Origin: Streptomyces zhaozhouensis
GTDB taxonomy: Bacteria > Actinomycetota > Actinomycetes > Streptomycetales > Streptomycetaceae
Length of the DNA: 64,000 nt
Assembly (NCBI RefSeq): GCF_900230195.1
Contig: NZ_OCNE01000004.1
Location: 1-64,000 of the forward strand
Direction: 5' to 3'
Both the position numbers and the translations under genes were made by a program. The notes beneath the pieces were generated by a model. That model worked only from the letters and a program-made list of their open reading frames with translations, searched no databases and had not been told where the DNA came from. Every line of letters starts with the position of its first letter. Positions within the stretch are counted from its first letter, which is position 1. Below, in pieces: positions 17,836-29,111 of the stretch.

Positions 17836-19488
17836 GTGACCTATCCATCCGGTCGCCGTTCCGGGCGTTCCTTTGGCCGTTCCCTCGACCGCAGGGCGTT
17901 CCTCCGCTACGGCGGCGCGCTCGGCGCCGCCGGCGCCCTGACCGCCGGGCTCGGCGCCTGCGGGCCGCCGTCCACGATCGGCACCGGCGGGGGCCACAGC
18001 GGGGGAGCGCTGAACTCGCTCACCGCCGTGATCGGCTACGGCAACGACCAGAGCTGGGACCCGACGCAGACCGCCTCGGCGTTCTCCATGGCGGCCAACC
18101 ACCACATCTACGAGGGACTGCTGGACACCGACCCGATCAGCCGGGTCCCCTACCCCGCGCTCGCCACCGCGCTGCCGGCCGACCCGACAGCCACCACCTG
18201 GTCGTTCACCCTGCGGCCCGGCGCCACCTGGCACGACGGGGAGCCGGTCACCGTCGAGGACGTGCTGTTCACCTTCGAGCGGGTCCTCGACCCCGAGGTC
18301 AACACCCTCGCCCGGTCCTTCTTCGCCAGCTGGCTGGAAGGGGTCCGCGCGGTCGACGAGGCCACCGTCGAGCTGGACTTCCGCTTCCCCTTCCCGGACG
18401 CCGCGCCCCGGCTGACCATCGCCAAGATCATGCCGCGCCACGTCTTCGGCGAGGAGGGCGCCTGGGATCGCGCCACCGGCGGCCTCGCTGTCGGCTCCGG
18501 CCCCTACCGGCAGAGCGCGCACCACCCGAAGTCCAACACCACCTTCGAGGCGTTCGAGGAGTACAACGGCCCGCGCCACCCCGCCTTCCGCACCATGAAC
18601 TGGCGCTCCGTCGTGGAGGCGGCGCCCCGCGTCGCCGCCGTCTCGGGAAACAGCGCGGAGGCCCAGATCGCGGAGAACATCCCCTACGCCAACGTCCGGC
18701 AACTGCGCGACGAGGGCCTCCAGGTGGAGGGCGGCGCCGGGATGAACCACCTCTTCATGATGTTCAACACGGAGAACCCGCCGTTCGACGACGTCAGGGT
18801 CCGCCAGGCGCTGCTGCACGCCATCGACACCGAGCAGCTGATCGAGGTCGGCCTCAAGGGCTACGGCCGCCCCGCCACCTCGTTCCTCGACACCGCCAAC
18901 CCGGCGCACCGCCCCGCGGCCACCGTCTACTCCTACGACCCCGACCGCGCCCGCCAGCTCCTCGACGAGGCCGGCGTCACCGACCTGTCGATCAACCTGA
19001 TGGCGGTCAACGTGAGTTGGGCCGTCGACTGCCTGCCGACCATCAAGGAGTCGTGGGACGCCATCGGCGTGCCCACCACGCTGGAGCCGCAGGAGACCTC
19101 CGCGCTCTTCACCAAGATGGACCAGGACCGCGCCTACCAGGCGGTCGCCGCCGTCTCCAACCCCAACCAGTTCGGCCTCGACGCCGACCTCATCCTCCGC
19201 TACAACTACACGCGCGGCGGCCTGTGGATGAGCTACACCGGCTGGGAGGGCAGCGAGGCGGCCGACGAGCTGTTCGCGCTGATGGACCGGGCCACCGAGG
19301 AGTCCGACCCCGAACGCCGACTGGAACTGACCCACCAGGCGCTCGACCTGGTCGCCGAGCAGGCGGTGCTCTACCCCGTGGTCCACAACGAGCTGCTCAC
19401 CGCGTGGGACCCTCGGGCGATCACCGGCGTGCGCGCCCAGGCGTACCCCGGGATCAACGTGCTCCAGACGGGGGCGGTCACCTCATGA
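17836..19488 (+). CDS. Opp/Dpp-type ABC transporter substrate-binding lipoprotein (Tat-type signal)
   Basis: The GTG at 17836 has GGAGG just upstream and gives 550 residues. The N-terminus has DRRAFLRYGG, a twin-arginine motif (Arg19-Arg20), and a lipobox ending LGAC with Cys42. The lipoprotein is therefore probably exported folded by Tat. The mature part is an SBP family 5 domain (ATTWSFTLRPGATWHDGEPV; VEDVLFTFERVLDPE). These proteins bind peptides, nickel chelates or sugars; SatA for sialic acid belongs to this family. With an aldolase of the neuraminate-lyase family and a sialidase nearby, sialic acid is the favoured ligand (inference). Confidence 0.85.
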   Translation: MTYPSGRRSGRSFGRSLDRRAFLRYGGALGAAGALTAGLGACGPPSTIGTGGGHSGGALNSLTAVIGYGNDQSWDPTQTASAFSMAANHHIYEGLLDTDPISRVPYPALATALPADPTATTWSFTLRPGATWHDGEPVTVEDVLFTFERVLDPEVNTLARSFFASWLEGVRAVDEATVELDFRFPFPDAAPRLTIAKIMPRHVFGEEGAWDRATGGLAVGSGPYRQSAHHPKSNTTFEAFEEYNGPRHPAFRTMNWRSVVEAAPRVAAVSGNSAEAQIAENIPYANVRQLRDEGLQVEGGAGMNHLFMMFNTENPPFDDVRVRQALLHAIDTEQLIEVGLKGYGRPATSFLDTANPAHRPAATVYSYDPDRARQLLDEAGVTDLSINLMAVNVSWAVDCLPTIKESWDAIGVPTTLEPQETSALFTKMDQDRAYQAVAAVSNPNQFGLDADLILRYNYTRGGLWMSYTGWEGSEAADELFALMDRATEESDPERRLELTHQALDLVAEQAVLYPVVHNELLTAWDPRAITGVRAQAYPGINVLQTGAVTS

Positions 19489-20440
19489 CGGTGGTCCTGC
19501 GGATGGTGGCCCGCCGGCTGTTGCTGCTGGTGCCGCTGCTGCTGGGCATCATCCTCTTCGTCTTCCTGGTCATGCGGTTCTCCGACATGGACCCCGCGTC
19601 CGCCTACTTCCAGGGCACCAACCCGACCCAGGAGCAGTTGCACGAGTTCCGCGAGGAGAACGGGCTGCTCGACCCGCTGCCCGTGCGCTATCTGGACTTC
19701 GTCGGGGAACTGGTCACCGGCGACCTCGGGATCAGCGTGCTGACCAGAGCGCCGGTCTGGGACCAGGTGGTCACCGCGCTGCCGTTGACGCTGCAACTCA
19801 CCTTCCTCGGCCTCGGGATCGCCGTCGCCCTCGCCCTGCCGCTGGGCGTGCTGGCCGCCGTCTACCGGGACCGGCTTCCTGACCAGTTGATCCGGGTGGT
19901 CTCCCTGGTCGGCGTCGCCGCGCCCGCCTTCTGGCTGGCGCTGCTGATGATCCAGTACCTCGCCGTGGACCGGGGCTGGTACCCGACCGGCGGCTACATC
20001 AACCCGGAGGACTCCGTCAGCGGCTGGCTCAACTCCCTGACGCTGCCCGCCCTGGCGCTCTCGATGCCGGTGGCCGCGCAGCTGACCCGCGTGGTGCGCA
20101 CCGCGATGGTCGAGGAGCTGGACCGCGACTACGTCCGCACCGCCGTCGGCAGCGGCCTCCCGCCGGTGGTCGTGGTCGGCCGGAACGTGCTGCGGAACGC
20201 GTTGATCAACCCGCTGACGGTGCTCGGCCTGCGCGTCGGCTACCTGCTCGGCGGCGCCGTCGTGATCGAGACCATCTTCGCGCTGCCCGGCATGGGCAAG
20301 CTGATGATCGACGCGGTGCGCAACGGGGACCCGGCCGTCGTCCAGGGAGTGGTCCTGACCACCGCGGTCGGCTTCGTACTGGTCAACCTGCTGATCGACA
20401 TCCTCTATCTGCTGGTCAACCCCCGGCTGAGGAGCGCCAC

Positions 20441-20444
<4 letters not shown>
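19485..20444 (+). CDS. ABC transporter permease (DppB/OppB type)
   Basis: This 319-residue membrane protein begins at the ATG inside ATGA, overlapping the binding-protein stop. It has the OppB plan: helix 1 MVARRLLLLVPLLLG, a periplasmic segment with EENGLLDPLPVRYLDF, then five further helices. The EAA-type coupling loop reads DYVRTAVGSGLPP, ending NALINPLTVLGLRVGYLLGGAVVIETIF. It partners with the fused permease-ATPase that follows, overlapping by the same 4-base pattern. Confidence 0.92.
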
Positions 20445-22482
<2,038 letters not shown>

Positions 22483-22486
<4 letters not shown>

Positions 22487-23523
22487 CCGACCCGACCCCC
22501 CTGATGGAGCTGTCCGACGTCCACCTCGACTACCCGGCGCGCGGCTCCGGGCTGCTGCGCCGCGACCGGGTCCACGCCCTGGTCGGCGCCGACCTGACCC
22601 TCGCGCCCGGCGAGACCGTCGGCGTGGTCGGCGAGTCCGGCTGCGGCAAGTCCACGCTCGCCAAGGTCCTGGTCGGCATCGCCCGTCCCACCGCCGGCAC
22701 CGTCGCCCACCGGGGCCGCGAACTGTGGGCGATGGAGCCGGCCGAACGCCGCGCGGCGATCGGCACCGGCGTCGGCATGGTCTTCCAGGACCCTTCGACC
22801 GCCCTCAACCGCCGGCTGTCCGTGCACCGCCTGCTGCGCGACCCGCTCGACGTCCACCGGCGCGGCACCCCGGCCGAACGGGACGCCCGCGTACGGGAGT
22901 TGCTCGGCCTGGTCGGGCTGCCACGGCACGCCGCCGACGCGCTGCCAGGACAGTTGTCCGGGGGCCAGCGGCAGCGCGTCGCCATCGCCAGGGCGCTCGC
23001 TCTGGAGCCCGCGCTGCTGGTCGCCGACGAGCCGACCAGCGCGCTCGACGTCTCGGTGCGCGCCCAGATCCTGAACCTCCTCCTCGACCTGCGCGCCCGC
23101 CTCGGCCTCGCCATGGTCTTCGTCTCCCACGACATCCAGACCGTGCGGCGGATGAGCGACCGGGTCGTCACCATGTACCTCGGCCGGATCGTGGAGGAGT
23201 CCCCGGCGGAACGCGTCTCCCGCCACGCCCGGCACCCCTACACCCGGGCGCTGTTCTCCGCGACGCCCGGGCTGCTCGACCCGATCGAGCCCATCCCGCT
23301 CACCGGCCCGCTGCCGTCGGCGGTCCGGCCGCCCAGCGGCTGCCCGTTCCGCACCCGCTGCTGGAAGGCCGACGGGCGCTGCGCCGAGTCGATGCCCGAC
23401 TTCCAGGGCGCTGCGGGCGAGACTCCCGGGGGACACCGCTTCCGCTGCCACCACCCGGTCGCGGCCGAGGAGACCACCCACCAGCTCGTCGCCCAGGCGA
23501 CCGAGGCCAAGGAGCGCCCATGA
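22483..23523 (+). CDS. ABC transporter ATP-binding protein (DppF/OppF type)
   Basis: This 346-residue ATPase starts at GTG within GTGA. Walker A GESGCGKST is near residue 52, signature LSGGQRQRVA near 158, Walker B LLVADEPTSALD near 180 and the switch His in FVSHDIQ. The C-terminal oligopeptide-transporter motif has Cys residues in GCPFRTRCWKADGRC. It completes the transporter: binding protein, OppB, OppC-D fusion and OppF. It overlaps the downstream aldolase start by 4 bases, so the importer and the enzyme are made together. Confidence 0.93.
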
Positions 23524-24455
23524 GCCTGCCCGCCCGCCTCACCGGGGTCATCCCCCCGGTCTGCACCCCGCTGACGCCGGAGGGCGAGGTGGACACCGTC
23601 TCGCTGACCCGGCTCGTCGACCACCTCGTGGGCGCCGGCGTCGACGGGCTGTTCGTCCTCGGCTCCACCTCGGAGGCCGCGTTCCTCACCGACCGGCAGC
23701 GAGCCGCCGTCGTGGAGACCGTCGCCGCCCGGGTGGACGGCGCGCTGCCGGTGCTCGCGGGCGCCATCGACATGACGACGCCGCGCGTCGTCGACCACGC
23801 CAGGGCCGCGCTGGCCGCCGGCGCCGACGCCGTCGTGGCGACCGCGCCGTTCTACACCCGGGTGCAGGAGCAGGAGGTGGAACGGCACTTCCGGGCGCTC
23901 GCCGAACGGGTCCGGGCGCCGGTCCTCGCCTACGACCTGCCGTCGGCGGTCGGCACCAAGCTCGGCGCGGAGCTGGTGCTGGCGCTGGCGGCCGACGGGG
24001 TGCTCGCGGGACTCAAGGACTCCAGCACCGAACTGGCGGTGCTGCGCGACGTGTTGGCGGGCGTGCGGGAGGGTGCGGCGGGGGACGGCTTCGCCGTCTT
24101 CACCGGCTCGGAACTCGTCGTGGACGCCGCCCTGTTGATCGGCGCCCACGGCGTCGTGCCCGGCCTGGGCAACGTCGACCCGCACGGCTATGTGCGGCTG
24201 TTCGCCGCCTGCGCCGAGGGCGACTGGGCGCGCGCCCGCACCGAACAGGACCGGCTCGCGCGGCTCTTCGCGCTGGTCGACGCGGGCGACCCGGGGCGGA
24301 TGGGGCGCGGCTCGTCGGCCATCGGCGGCTTCAAGACCGCGCTCTACCTGCGCGGTTGGATCGACCACCCGACCACGGCCGCCCCACAGGTGCCGCTCGA
24401 CGAGGCGGAGACCGAACGGGTCGCCAAGCACCTCGCCGGCGCCGGGCTGCTCTGA
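23520..24455 (+). CDS. dihydrodipicolinate synthase / N-acetylneuraminate lyase family aldolase
   Basis: This 311-residue TIM-barrel class I aldolase has the Schiff-base Lys166 in AGLKDSS and Tyr138 in YDLPSAVGT, spaced as in neuraminate lyase. The pyruvate-binding GSTSEA replaces the GTTGE of lysine-pathway enzymes. The last position in a transporter operon opposite a sialidase argues for a catabolic lyase (sialic acid to pyruvate plus an N-acetylhexosamine) rather than lysine biosynthesis. The YDLP form, where YNIP/YNVP is usual, leaves another 2-keto acid aldol possible. NanE/NanK-type genes for the next steps are not in the window. Confidence 0.82.
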   Translation: MSLPARLTGVIPPVCTPLTPEGEVDTVSLTRLVDHLVGAGVDGLFVLGSTSEAAFLTDRQRAAVVETVAARVDGALPVLAGAIDMTTPRVVDHARAALAAGADAVVATAPFYTRVQEQEVERHFRALAERVRAPVLAYDLPSAVGTKLGAELVLALAADGVLAGLKDSSTELAVLRDVLAGVREGAAGDGFAVFTGSELVVDAALLIGAHGVVPGLGNVDPHGYVRLFAACAEGDWARARTEQDRLARLFALVDAGDPGRMGRGSSAIGGFKTALYLRGWIDHPTTAAPQVPLDEAETERVAKHLAGAGLL

Positions 24456-24550
24456 GCGGGGCGCTCTGAGCGGGGCGCTCTGAGCCGGGGCTGCTCTGAG
24501 CCGGGGCGCCGGAGCGGCCCGGCGCCGGGGTGGTCCGGCGCCGGGGTGGC
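24450..24550. repeat. 14-16-bp tandem repeats beginning at the aldolase stop codon
   Basis: CTCTGAGCGGGGCG occurs twice exactly (24450-24463, 24464-24477), followed by two variants (24478-24493, 24494-24508). The first contains the TGA stop. A second motif, CCGGCGCCGGGGTGG, is repeated at 24519 and 24535. The array fills the gap between convergent aldolase and sialidase genes. Confidence 0.9.
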
Positions 24551-24566
24551 CCTGAGCCGGGGGGCG

Positions 24567-25859
24567 TCAGCCCCTGCCGATCCGGATCCGCCGGAACTCG
24601 ACGGTCTCGTAGGGCCCTTCGTGGCCCGTCTCGTAGAGCAGCCCCACCGTCCGGCGGTCCAGCTCCACCAGGTCCGAGTAGGCCGCCGGTTGCGCGGAGA
24701 CCTGCGCCTCGGGGCGGAACGTGCCCCCGCCGTCGTCGCTGCGGTAGATCGTCAACGACCGCCTGGCGTCCGGCTCCGAGGGGCCGGAGAAGAGCAGCGG
24801 CCCCTGACGCCCCGGCAGTTGCAGCACGCTGCCCTGGACGACCGGCACGTCCTCCAGCCCGGGCTGCGGCACCAGCGGGCCGTCCAGGCTCTGGCCGCCG
24901 TCCGAGGAGTAGGCGCCGAGCCGGTTGCCCGGGTCGGTGCCGTTCTGGTCCCGGACACTGAAGTAGAGCCGGCCGTCGGGGAGTTCGGCGACGCTGGACT
25001 CGTTGGCGTTCCACGCGCCCTCGTAGGACTGGTCGACGTAACCCAGCTCCCAGCTCTCGCCCCCGTCGTCGCTGTAGAGCGCGTGCGAACCGTAGTAGCG
25101 GTCCTCGGTGCCGTCGTCGGGCGAGCCGGCGGCGGGGGAGGTCGAGTGGTTGGCCGGCACCATCAGCCGGCCGGCGTGCGGGCCCTTGGTCAACGCGATG
25201 GCGTGCCCCGGGCCGGTGGCGTACCAGCGCCACTCGGGGCGCTTGGCCGTGCCCGTGATCTCCCTCGGCGTGCTGAAGCTGGTGCCCTCGTCGTCGCTGA
25301 ACTGCACGAACACCCGTCGGCTCTGCTCGGGCGTCGCCTCGCCGCCGCGGATCTCCTCCTCGCTGACGTCGCCGCCGTTGAAGCAGGTCACCAACACCAG
25401 CCGCCCGGTGGCCGGATCGAAGACGGGCGACGGATTGCCCCGGGTGTCGCCGTCACCGGCGGCCACCAGCGTCAGCTCGCCCCAGGTGCAGCCCCCGTCG
25501 TAGGAACGGCGCAGCACCACGTCGATGTCACCGCTGTCGCCGGCGCCGGCCACCCGGCCCTCGGCGAAGGCCAGCAGCGTCCCGGAGGGCGCGGTCACCA
25601 CGGCCGGGACCCGGAAGGTGTCGTAGCCGTCGGTGCCGGCGACGAAGGGCACCGAGGAGAGGCAGTCGTCGGTCGGCTCCACGCCGCCGCCGGTGCCGGT
25701 GCCGGGGCCGGCGGCCATCGCCGGCGAGGCGGCCAGCAACCCGAGCACGGCGGTGCCGGTCACGGCGGCCAGCCACAGGGTCGTTCGCTTCCGCGCCGTG
25801 CCCCGACGGACGCGTCTCGGGGTGGGGGTCTGTGTCGGTGTCGGGTTCTCGTGAGACAT
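24567..25859 (-). CDS. secreted exo-alpha-sialidase (neuraminidase, GH33-like)
   Basis: This 430-residue enzyme starts MSHENP and has a twin-Arg-containing n-region, a hydrophobic core (about 28-45) and an AMAA cleavage site near 49. The FRVPAVV motif at 82 corresponds to the RIP/FRIP motif. Several Asp-box (BNR) elements follow: SYDGGCTW, SDDEGTSF, SDDGGESW, SSDGGQS and SDDGGGTF. Conserved NESS and YSDLVEL segments carry the Glu and the probable nucleophilic Tyr. It would release terminal sialic acids outside the cell. AAGGAG is 11 bases from the ATG. It has its own promoter with a GntR-type operator, although it is transcribed toward the transporter operon. Confidence 0.87.
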   Translation of the reverse strand: MSHENPTPTQTPTPRRVRRGTARKRTTLWLAAVTGTAVLGLLAASPAMAAGPGTGTGGGVEPTDDCLSSVPFVAGTDGYDTFRVPAVVTAPSGTLLAFAEGRVAGAGDSGDIDVVLRRSYDGGCTWGELTLVAAGDGDTRGNPSPVFDPATGRLVLVTCFNGGDVSEEEIRGGEATPEQSRRVFVQFSDDEGTSFSTPREITGTAKRPEWRWYATGPGHAIALTKGPHAGRLMVPANHSTSPAAGSPDDGTEDRYYGSHALYSDDGGESWELGYVDQSYEGAWNANESSVAELPDGRLYFSVRDQNGTDPGNRLGAYSSDGGQSLDGPLVPQPGLEDVPVVQGSVLQLPGRQGPLLFSGPSEPDARRSLTIYRSDDGGGTFRPEAQVSAQPAAYSDLVELDRRTVGLLYETGHEGPYETVEFRRIRIGRG

Positions 25860-25912
25860 GACGATGCCGGCTCCTTCGAACGCGTCGCGCGGGCGGTCGG
25901 TCGCCCAACGTC

Positions 25913-25959
25913 GGACGTAGGATGTCCCACACGGTAGGGCGCGCCCCGCGCGCCGACAA
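25913..25959 (-). promoter_or_regulatory. sialidase promoter with GntR-type operator
   Basis: On the minus strand TTGTCG (rc of 25954-25959) and TACCGT (rc of 25931-25936) are 17 bases apart. Directly downstream lies GGACGTAGGATGTCC (25913-25927), the best copy of the GGACRT-N3-AYGTCC palindrome also found between the GntR gene and the transporter operon. Confidence 0.6.
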
Positions 25960-26009
25960 GGGGTGCGCCTTACCGGCCTGGGCGGGTTGTCGCCCGCGCC
26001 CCGGTGGAT

Positions 26010-26333
26010 GGTTGCTCGCGCCGTTCCCCGCGCCCCTTCTCGGCCGGTGGGCGGTTTGGGGGCGCGGGGAACTGCGCGATTGCTGGGTGGCGGGCCGCAG
26101 ACGACTACGGAGCTTCGTGGCTGGGTGGGTTGTCGTCTGCCAACCGTGGTGGGTTGCTCGCGCCGTTCCCCGCGCCCCTTTTCGGCCGGTGGGCGGTTTT
26201 GGGGGCGCGGGGAACTGCGCGATTGCTGGGTGGCGGGCCGCAGACGACTACGGAGCTTCGTGGCTGGGTGGGTTGTCGTCTGCCAACCGTGGTGGGTTCC
26301 CCGCGCCCCTTCACGCCGGTGGGCGGCTTGGGG
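26010..26333. repeat. tandem 142-bp Streptomyces-type intergenic repeat with hairpin core
   Basis: Copy 1 (26010-26151) and copy 2 (26152-26294) are nearly identical, and a partial third begins at 26295. Each has a 14-bp perfect stem, GTTCCCCGCGCCCC and its complement, in copy 1 at 26023-26036 and 26059-26072. A related partial copy lies at about 33443-33535. No gene is supported between 25960 and 26397. Confidence 0.92.
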
Positions 26334-26397
26334 CACATGGCAACCGTGGCGGCCGCAGCCGACCACGGTGCCGCACCGGCAAGGTGGGCCGCGGCCG

Positions 26398-27054
26398 TCA
26401 GGTCACGTCGGCCACGGCCCGCGCGATCGGCGTCTCCCCGCCCACGAGGTCCAGCGTCAAACCGGTCGCCGACGGCCTCTCCAGCAGCGCGGCCAGCACC
26501 CCGGCCACGTCGTCCCTGGTCACCGACCCGTAGTCGAGGTCGGGAGCCAGCCGCACCCGCCCCGTTCCCGGGTCGTCCGTCAGCCGACCGGGCCGCAGGA
26601 TGGTCCAGAACAGTCCGTGCCGCGCCCTGATGTCCGCGTCCGCCGCGCCCTTGGCGCGCAGGTAGGCCGCGAAGACCGGGTCCGTTCCCGCCGGCGGCTC
26701 GTCGTCGACCCCCATCGCCGACACCACGACCAGTCGCCGCACCCCCGCGCGCTCCGCCGCGTCGGCGAAGAGCGTGGCCGCCGCCCGGTCCACCGTCTCC
26801 TTGCGCGCCATTCCGCTGCCCGGCCCCGCGCCGGCCGCGAAGACCGCCGCGTCGGCGCCGGCCAGATGCCGGGCGACCTCCTCGACGGCCGCCTCCTCCA
26901 GATCGCAGACCACCGGCTCGGCCCCGGCCGCCAGGAGGGCTCCCGCCTGCTCCTGCTTCCGGATCAGCCCGGCCACCTGCTCGCCACGCCCGGACAGCAG
27001 CTTCTCCAGCCGCCGGGCGATCTTGCCGTGTCCACCAGCGATGACAGTGCGCAT
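26398..27054 (-). CDS. NAD(P)-binding Rossmann-fold protein (atypical SDR, NmrA-like)
   Basis: This 218-residue protein starts MRTVIAGGHGKIARRLEKLL, a Gly-rich dinucleotide-binding loop. VVVSAMGVDD in mid-protein and the late TILRPGRLTDDPGTGRV are typical of the atypical SDR_a5 group related to NAD(P)H-binding sensors and NmrA. It lacks the YxxxK pair of classical SDRs in the usual place. Its role is probably redox sensing or a reductase of unknown substrate. It is followed by intergenic repeats and preceded by the amidohydrolase gene (52-base gap), so the two may share a transcript. Confidence 0.78.
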   Translation of the reverse strand: MRTVIAGGHGKIARRLEKLLSGRGEQVAGLIRKQEQAGALLAAGAEPVVCDLEEAAVEEVARHLAGADAAVFAAGAGPGSGMARKETVDRAAATLFADAAERAGVRRLVVVSAMGVDDEPPAGTDPVFAAYLRAKGAADADIRARHGLFWTILRPGRLTDDPGTGRVRLAPDLDYGSVTRDDVAGVLAALLERPSATGLTLDLVGGETPIARAVADVT

Positions 27055-27105
27055 ACCCCGACCGTAACGCGCCGCCGCGCCCCGGCCCGAGGACGCGCCC
27101 CGGCC

Positions 27106-28314
27106 TCAACCCGGTTGCTGACGCGGCAGTTCGAGACCGGCCGCGGTCGGCCCGTCCGCCGCGTACTCCCGCACCGCGCTGGTGCGTGCCACGATCCGGC
27201 CCCGGTGGAAGACCACCCTGCTGTACCCGAGCGACAGCGCCTCGGCCACCGAACCGCCGCGCACCGCGAGCAGTTCGGCGGGGGAGCCCACGGCCACCCG
27301 GGCCGGCGCCGGCAGTCCGAGCGCCGCCCTGGCCAGCGGTCCCACGGCGGCCCAGGCGGCCGCCGGCGTCCGCTCCCCGCGCGTGGCCAGCAGGAACGCG
27401 GCCCGCAGCGGGTCGCCGCCGCCGACCGGGTCGGTCGCCGACCGCAACGCCCCGCTCCCGGCGGCCACCGTCACCCCGGCGGCCGTCAGCTCCCGCACCG
27501 GCGCCGGGCCGAACGCCCGCGCCCCGCAACCGCCCCGGGGCACGCACACCACCCGCACCCCGCCCGCCGCGAGCCCCTCGGCGACCCGGCGCAGCACCGG
27601 CCGCGCCAGCCGGGCCAGCCCGCCGGCCGGCCCCAGGCACAGCGCCCGCCCGCCGTCGCCCGCGGCGGCCACCAGCCGCGCCAGCCAGGCGGGTTCCGCG
27701 GCCTCGGTATGCAGCGCGACGGGCAGCCGCAGCTCGTCGGCCAGCTCCAGCACCGCGTCCAGATGACCCGCCGGGTCCGGGTCGCGGTCCGGCGCGCCCC
27801 CCACCGCGCCCGCGCCCATGGCCACGGCCTCCCGCAGCAGCGCGCGCTGGTCGGCGCCGGCCCGGCCGGTGAGCGGCCCCGGCAGCGGCACGGCGCTCAC
27901 CTCGGCCAGCCCGGCAAGTGCCCGGCCCGCCTCCAGCACGCTCACCCACGCCTCCAGTCCCTCGTCGATCGCGACATGGCAGCGTTGCGCGGTCGCCCCG
28001 TGCCCCAGCTGGATCAGCGCCGCCTCGGCGACACGCGTGGGCAGCGGGCGACGGGGGGCCGCGTCGCGCGCGGTGAGCGCGGTCTCCGGGTGCGCGTGCG
28101 GCTCGGCGGGGGCGGGCAGCAGCAGATAGCCGTCGAGCGCGACCAGGTCGCCGGGCGCGCGCGGCCGGAGCGAGCCGGCCGGGGCGACGGCGGTGACACG
28201 GCCGTCGGCGAGCGCCACGTCCACGGTCCGCCCGTCCGCCAGCCGCGGCCCGCGCAGCACCAGCTGCCCGGCGCCCGTGGCCGGCGCCGGCTCCCCTCTC
28301 GCGGAACGGGACAT
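27106..28314 (-). CDS. amidohydrolase-superfamily protein (cytosine-deaminase-like), possibly lacking the metal Asp
   Basis: This 402-residue protein starts at an ATG with GGGGAG 4 bases upstream. It has a beta-barrel N-terminus, then an HxH-type site (EPHAHPETAL) and a later ALHTEA His. The terminal position, where cytosine deaminases have an Asp in a segment like GADN, reads AAGSGALRSATDPVG here. The final metal ligand therefore seems absent, and catalytic activity is uncertain. The barrel closes with the usual SPAELLAVRGGSVAEAL and FHRGRIVART. The same replaced segment occurs in related streptomycete proteins as I remember them, so it may be a non-enzymatic or altered subfamily. Confidence 0.78.
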   Translation of the reverse strand: MSRSARGEPAPATGAGQLVLRGPRLADGRTVDVALADGRVTAVAPAGSLRPRAPGDLVALDGYLLLPAPAEPHAHPETALTARDAAPRRPLPTRVAEAALIQLGHGATAQRCHVAIDEGLEAWVSVLEAGRALAGLAEVSAVPLPGPLTGRAGADQRALLREAVAMGAGAVGGAPDRDPDPAGHLDAVLELADELRLPVALHTEAAEPAWLARLVAAAGDGGRALCLGPAGGLARLARPVLRRVAEGLAAGGVRVVCVPRGGCGARAFGPAPVRELTAAGVTVAAGSGALRSATDPVGGGDPLRAAFLLATRGERTPAAAWAAVGPLARAALGLPAPARVAVGSPAELLAVRGGSVAEALSLGYSRVVFHRGRIVARTSAVREYAADGPTAAGLELPRQQPG

Positions 28315-28501
28315 CGCGCTCCCCACTCGGGCGACTACTGTGCGACGACTGCGCGGCGAGCGTAGGTCCCGGCCGGCGCCGGAACGGGGAAGCACCCGGC
28401 GACCGGGGAAAGTCATAAGAAACGTCCGACCCGCGCCCACCGGGGCGGCGGGGCAATGGATTTCGCCTTCCGCCGGGGACCGTGTAATCTCTTGAGCGCT
28501 C

Positions 28502-28574
28502 GCCCCAATAGCTCAGTCGGCAGAGCGTCTCCATGGTAAGGAGAAGGTCAACGGTTCGATTCCGTTTTGGGGCT
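28502..28574 (+). tRNA. tRNA-Thr (anticodon GGT)
   Basis: A full cloverleaf can be folded: acceptor GCCCCAA with TTGGGGC, D-stem GCTC/GAGC, anticodon arm TCTCC-ATGGTAA-GGAGA with anticodon GGT, and T-arm AACGG-TTCGATT-CCGTT. No CCA is encoded. Confidence 0.95.
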
Positions 28575-28621
28575 CTGGGGTGCCTGGCTCTCACCCTCCG
28601 GGTGGGGGCGGCAAGCCCTAT

Positions 28622-28694
28622 GGCGGCGTAGCTCAGTCGGTAGAGCAAACGGCTCATAATCGTTGTGTCACCGGTTCAAGTCCGGTCGCCGCTA
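28622..28694 (+). tRNA. tRNA-Met (anticodon CAT)
   Basis: The acceptor GGCGGCG pairs with CGCCGCT (one G-T pair), the D-stem is GCTC/GAGC, the anticodon loop CTCATAA gives CAT, and the T-arm is ACCGG-TTCAAGT-CCGGT. The paired first base pair and the absence of three G-C pairs flanking the anticodon favour an elongator tRNA. Confidence 0.93.
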
Positions 28695-28788
28695 CTCACA
28701 GTAGCCGATTGCGGGGTCGGTCCTCCGATCGGCTACTCTCTCTGTGTTCAACTAGGTTTCACCCGTCCATCCGTCAAGGAGCACTCAC

Positions 28789-28953
28789 GTGGCTGCCACC
28801 GACGTCCGCCCGAAGATCACGCTGGCCTGCGTGGAGTGCAAGGAGCGGAACTACATCACCAGGAAGAACCGGCGCAACGACCCGGACCGCCTGGAGATGA
28901 AGAAGCACTGCCCGCGCTGCAACTCGCACACCGCGCACCGCGAGACCCGCTGA
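28789..28953 (+). CDS. rpmG: 50S ribosomal protein L33, zinc-ribbon (C+) form
   Basis: This 54-residue protein of the large subunit starts at GTG with AAGGAG 7 bases upstream: [20 protein letters not shown] at the front and [17 protein letters not shown] at the end. The CVEC and CPRC pairs form the zinc ribbon, so this is the zinc-containing version. Its place next to tRNA-Thr and tRNA-Met and upstream of MaoC genes is the usual Streptomyces order. It is followed by a strong terminator. Confidence 0.97.
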   Translation: MAATDVRPKITLACVECKERNYITRKNRRNDPDRLEMKKHCPRCNSHTAHRETR

Positions 28954-29022
28954 CGCGTTCCCGCGCTCGGCGCCCCGTTCGCGTGGCGCGCGTGCGACGT
29001 CGCGGTACGCGAAACGCTTGAA

Positions 29023-29056
29023 GAAGCCGCCCCCGGTCGTCGCCGGGGGCGGCTTC
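29023..29056 (+). terminator. terminator of rpmG
   Basis: A perfect 14-bp stem GAAGCCGCCCCCGG (29023-29036) with its complement (29043-29056) encloses a 6-base loop and is followed by a short T-rich stretch. Confidence 0.88.
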
Positions 29057-29111
29057 ACGCTTTTCCACGGCCCTGACCACGGCCGTTGTCCCCGGATGTG
29101 AGGAGTCCGCG

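Noticed and set aside
26010..26333. Insertion sequence or transposon end
   Set aside because: No transposase frame, terminal inverted repeats or target duplication; it fits a non-coding intergenic repeat family.
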